A stretch of DNA of 64,000 nt from Hyphomicrobiales bacterium (GTDB taxonomy: Bacteria > Pseudomonadota > Alphaproteobacteria > Rhizobiales > Rhizobiaceae): contig UBUL01000001.1 in NCBI GenBank assembly GCA_900468625.1, positions 89,385-153,384 of the forward strand. The letters run 5' to 3'. The notes beneath the pieces were generated by a model. That model saw only the letters and a program-made list of their open reading frames with translations. It made no database searches and was not told the DNA's origin. The position numbers and the translations under genes are program-made. Below are positions 62,245-64,000 of the stretch, one piece after another. The first letter of the stretch is position 1, and each line of letters opens with the position of its first letter.

Positions 62245-64000
62245 ATGCGCATCGTCTGTGTCGGCGGCGGCCCCGCAGGGCTCTACTTCGCGCTTCTGAT
62301 GAAGAAGCTCCATCCCGAGCACTCCATTCGCGTCGTCGAGCGCAATCGTCCCTATGACACCTTCGGCTGGGGCGTCGTCTTCTCCGATGCGACCATGGTT
62401 TCGATGCGCGAATGGGATCCGGAAAGTGCCGCCGAAATCGAGGACGCCTTCAATCATTGGGACGATATCGAAGTCCTGTTCAAGGGCACGCGCCAGCGCA
62501 CCTCGGGCCACGGTTTCGTCGGCATCGGGCGCAAGAAGCTTTTGAACATTTTGCAGAAGCGCTGCGAGGCGCTGAACGTGGAATTGATCTTCGAGACGGA
62601 CGTCAATTCCGATCTCGATTACCCCGACGCCGATCTGGTCATCGGCTCGGACGGCCTCAATTCCAAGATCCGCAATCATTACCCGGAAGTCTTCCAGCCC
62701 GACATGATCACCCGGCCGAACCGCTATATCTGGCTCGGCACCAACAAGCTTTTCGACGCCTTCACCTTCGATTTCCGCCGCACCGATCACGGCTGGTTCC
62801 AGGCGCATATCTACAAGTTCGACGACAAGACCTCGACCTTCATCGTCGAGACGACGGAAGAAGCCTACCTCGCCCATGGCCTCGACAAGATGGGCCAGGA
62901 CGGCTCTATCGCCTTTTGCGAAAACCTGTTTTCCGAAGTGCTCGAAGGCGCGTCATTGATGACCAATGCCCGCCATATCCGCGGCTCGGCATGGCTGAAT
63001 TTCAACCGCCTGATCTGCGGCAAGTGGAGCCACTTCAACGGCAATTCCCATGTCGTGCTGATGGGCGATGCCGCCCACACCGCCCATTTCGCCATCGGCT
63101 CCGGCACCAAGCTCGCCATCGATGACGCCATCGAGCTGACCCGCCAATTCCAGATCCACGGGCATGAGAAGGGCAAGATACCGGCCGTTCTCGAAACCTA
63201 CGAAGAAATCCGCCGCGTCGATGTCGCCCGCATCCAGAATGCCGCCCGCAATGCCATGGAATGGTTCGAAGTCGTCGGCCGCCGCTATGCCGATACGCTG
63301 GAGCCGCCGCAGTTCATGTATTCGATGCTGACCCGCTCGCAGCGCATCAGCCACGAAAATCTGCGGCTGCGCGACAAGACCTGGCTCGAAGGCTATGAGC
63401 GCTGGTTCGCCGAGAAATCCGGCCTTGCCGTCGGCAACGACCGCTGCCTGCCGCCGATGTTCACGCCCTATCGCCTTCGAGACGTCCAGCTCGTCAACCG
63501 CATCGTCGTCTCGCCAATGGCTATGTATTCGGCCACGGATGGCGTGATGAACGACTTCCACATCATCCATCTCGGCTCACGCGCGCTTGGCGGTGCAGGA
63601 TTGATCTTCGCGGAAATGACCTGCGTCACTCCGGATGCCCGTATCACCCCCGGCTGCCTCGGCCTTTGGAACGAGGAGCAGGCGGCGCAGTGGAAGCGGC
63701 TTGTCGATTTCGTTCACACCAACAGCGCTGCCAAGGTCGGCATCCAGCTCGGCCATGCCGGACGCAAGGGCGCGACGAAACTCGCCTGGGAGGGTATCGA
63801 CCAGCCGCTGGCCGAAGGCGACTGGCCACTGATCTCGGCCTCGTCAGTTCCCTATCTCAAGAACAGCCAGGTGCCGAAGGCTATGGATCGTGCCGATATG
63901 GAGCGCGTCAAGGCCGACTTCGTACACTCAACCAAGCTGGCGATCGGGACCGGCGCCGACTGGCTGGAACTGCATTGCGCCCACGGCTATCTGCTGTCGA
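62245..64000 (+). CDS. Fused flavin monooxygenase / old yellow enzyme, 2-aminobenzoyl-CoA monooxygenase-reductase-like (3' end outside window)
   Basis: The first 585 residues of a two-domain enzyme. Residues 1-~400 are a group A FAD monooxygenase: CVGGGPAGLYFA at the start, the DG motif VIGSDGLNSKIR and MGDAAHTAHFAIGSGTKLAI. From ~410 an old-yellow-enzyme domain begins (PYRLRDVQLVNRIVVSPMAM, IQLGHAGRKG, HCAHGYLLS). This fusion is known from 2-aminobenzoyl-CoA monooxygenase/reductase of Azoarcus evansii and is also annotated as bifunctional salicylyl-CoA 5-hydroxylase. It would hydroxylate and reduce the aromatic CoA-thioester before ring opening. GAGGAGGGA precedes ATG 62245. It is divergent from the CoA ligase that would make its substrate. 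Confidence 0.92.
   Translation, partial: MRIVCVGGGPAGLYFALLMKKLHPEHSIRVVERNRPYDTFGWGVVFSDATMVSMREWDPESAAEIEDAFNHWDDIEVLFKGTRQRTSGHGFVGIGRKKLLNILQKRCEALNVELIFETDVNSDLDYPDADLVIGSDGLNSKIRNHYPEVFQPDMITRPNRYIWLGTNKLFDAFTFDFRRTDHGWFQAHIYKFDDKTSTFIVETTEEAYLAHGLDKMGQDGSIAFCENLFSEVLEGASLMTNARHIRGSAWLNFNRLICGKWSHFNGNSHVVLMGDAAHTAHFAIGSGTKLAIDDAIELTRQFQIHGHEKGKIPAVLETYEEIRRVDVARIQNAARNAMEWFEVVGRRYADTLEPPQFMYSMLTRSQRISHENLRLRDKTWLEGYERWFAEKSGLAVGNDRCLPPMFTPYRLRDVQLVNRIVVSPMAMYSATDGVMNDFHIIHLGSRALGGAGLIFAEMTCVTPDARITPGCLGLWNEEQAAQWKRLVDFVHTNSAAKVGIQLGHAGRKGATKLAWEGIDQPLAEGDWPLISASSVPYLKNSQVPKAMDRADMERVKADFVHSTKLAIGTGADWLELHCAHGYLLS

Noticed and set aside
41498..64000. The catabolic block as a mobile genomic island
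   Set aside because: No integrase, transposase, tRNA junction or flanking direct repeat was seen within the window, and base composition looks like its neighbours. The right end is outside the window.

Overview
The window looks like chromosomal DNA of a Rhizobiaceae alphaproteobacterium (Rhizobium/Agrobacterium clade). The reasons are the high GC, the 3' end of an alphaproteobacterial-type rpoH, the adjacent rkpK (UDP-glucose dehydrogenase) and lpsL (UDP-glucuronate epimerase) genes, several short dispersed intergenic repeats of rhizobial style, and many LysR/DeoR/GntR/MarR-controlled catabolic operons. I see no tRNA, rRNA, CRISPR array, insertion sequence, phage gene or origin.

Layout. 1-9.3 kb: rpoH end, a large membrane-anchored protein of unknown function, purA, a GNAT acetyltransferase, rkpK-lpsL for surface polysaccharide precursors, an alpha/beta hydrolase and a RutF-like flavin reductase. 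9.4-16.3 kb: small housekeeping and stress genes, including a methyltransferase, RidA, a DMT exporter, a lipoprotein, an MhqO/MhqD-like quinone-detoxification pair, a Phd-VapC toxin-antitoxin module with its operator, ung and yciB. 16.3-25 kb: a choline-kinase-like protein with a dimethylglycine/sarcosine-dehydrogenase-like enzyme opposite a DeoR regulator, a LysR/YeiH pair, and a PAS-GGDEF-EAL protein. 25-33 kb: a sugar-acid dehydratase with a beta-hydroxyacid dehydrogenase, and a MexEF/BepDE-type RND pump with its adaptor. 33-41.4 kb: a catalytically degenerate esterase opposite a LysR regulator, an ECF41 sigma factor with its carboxymuconolactone-decarboxylase-family partner and two divergent matching promoters, an AraC/EamA pair, and a GntR - class V aminotransferase - HpcH aldolase cluster.

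41.5-64 kb is the most interesting part. It is a catabolic block holding an aminotransferase with an amino-acid-type ABC uptake pair, two MarR regulators, two phytoene-desaturase-like flavoproteins flanking a cyclase-family hydrolase that resembles isatin hydrolase, a two-subunit indolepyruvate oxidoreductase, a complete oligopeptide-type ABC transporter, a VOC protein interrupted by an amber codon, a 2-aminobenzoate-CoA-ligase-like enzyme, and the start of a fused flavin monooxygenase/old-yellow-enzyme of the 2-aminobenzoyl-CoA monooxygenase/reductase type. Five promoters spread over 20 kb share a 14-bp palindrome (TTTTAAGCTTAAAA, from perfect to 11/14), and I saw it nowhere else in the window. 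I infer one MarR-controlled regulon for taking up and degrading an indolic or anthranilate-yielding compound, with isatin hydrolysis and aerobic CoA-dependent anthranilate breakdown as the core idea. Gene families and operator sites are read from sequence. The substrate and pathway order are inference.
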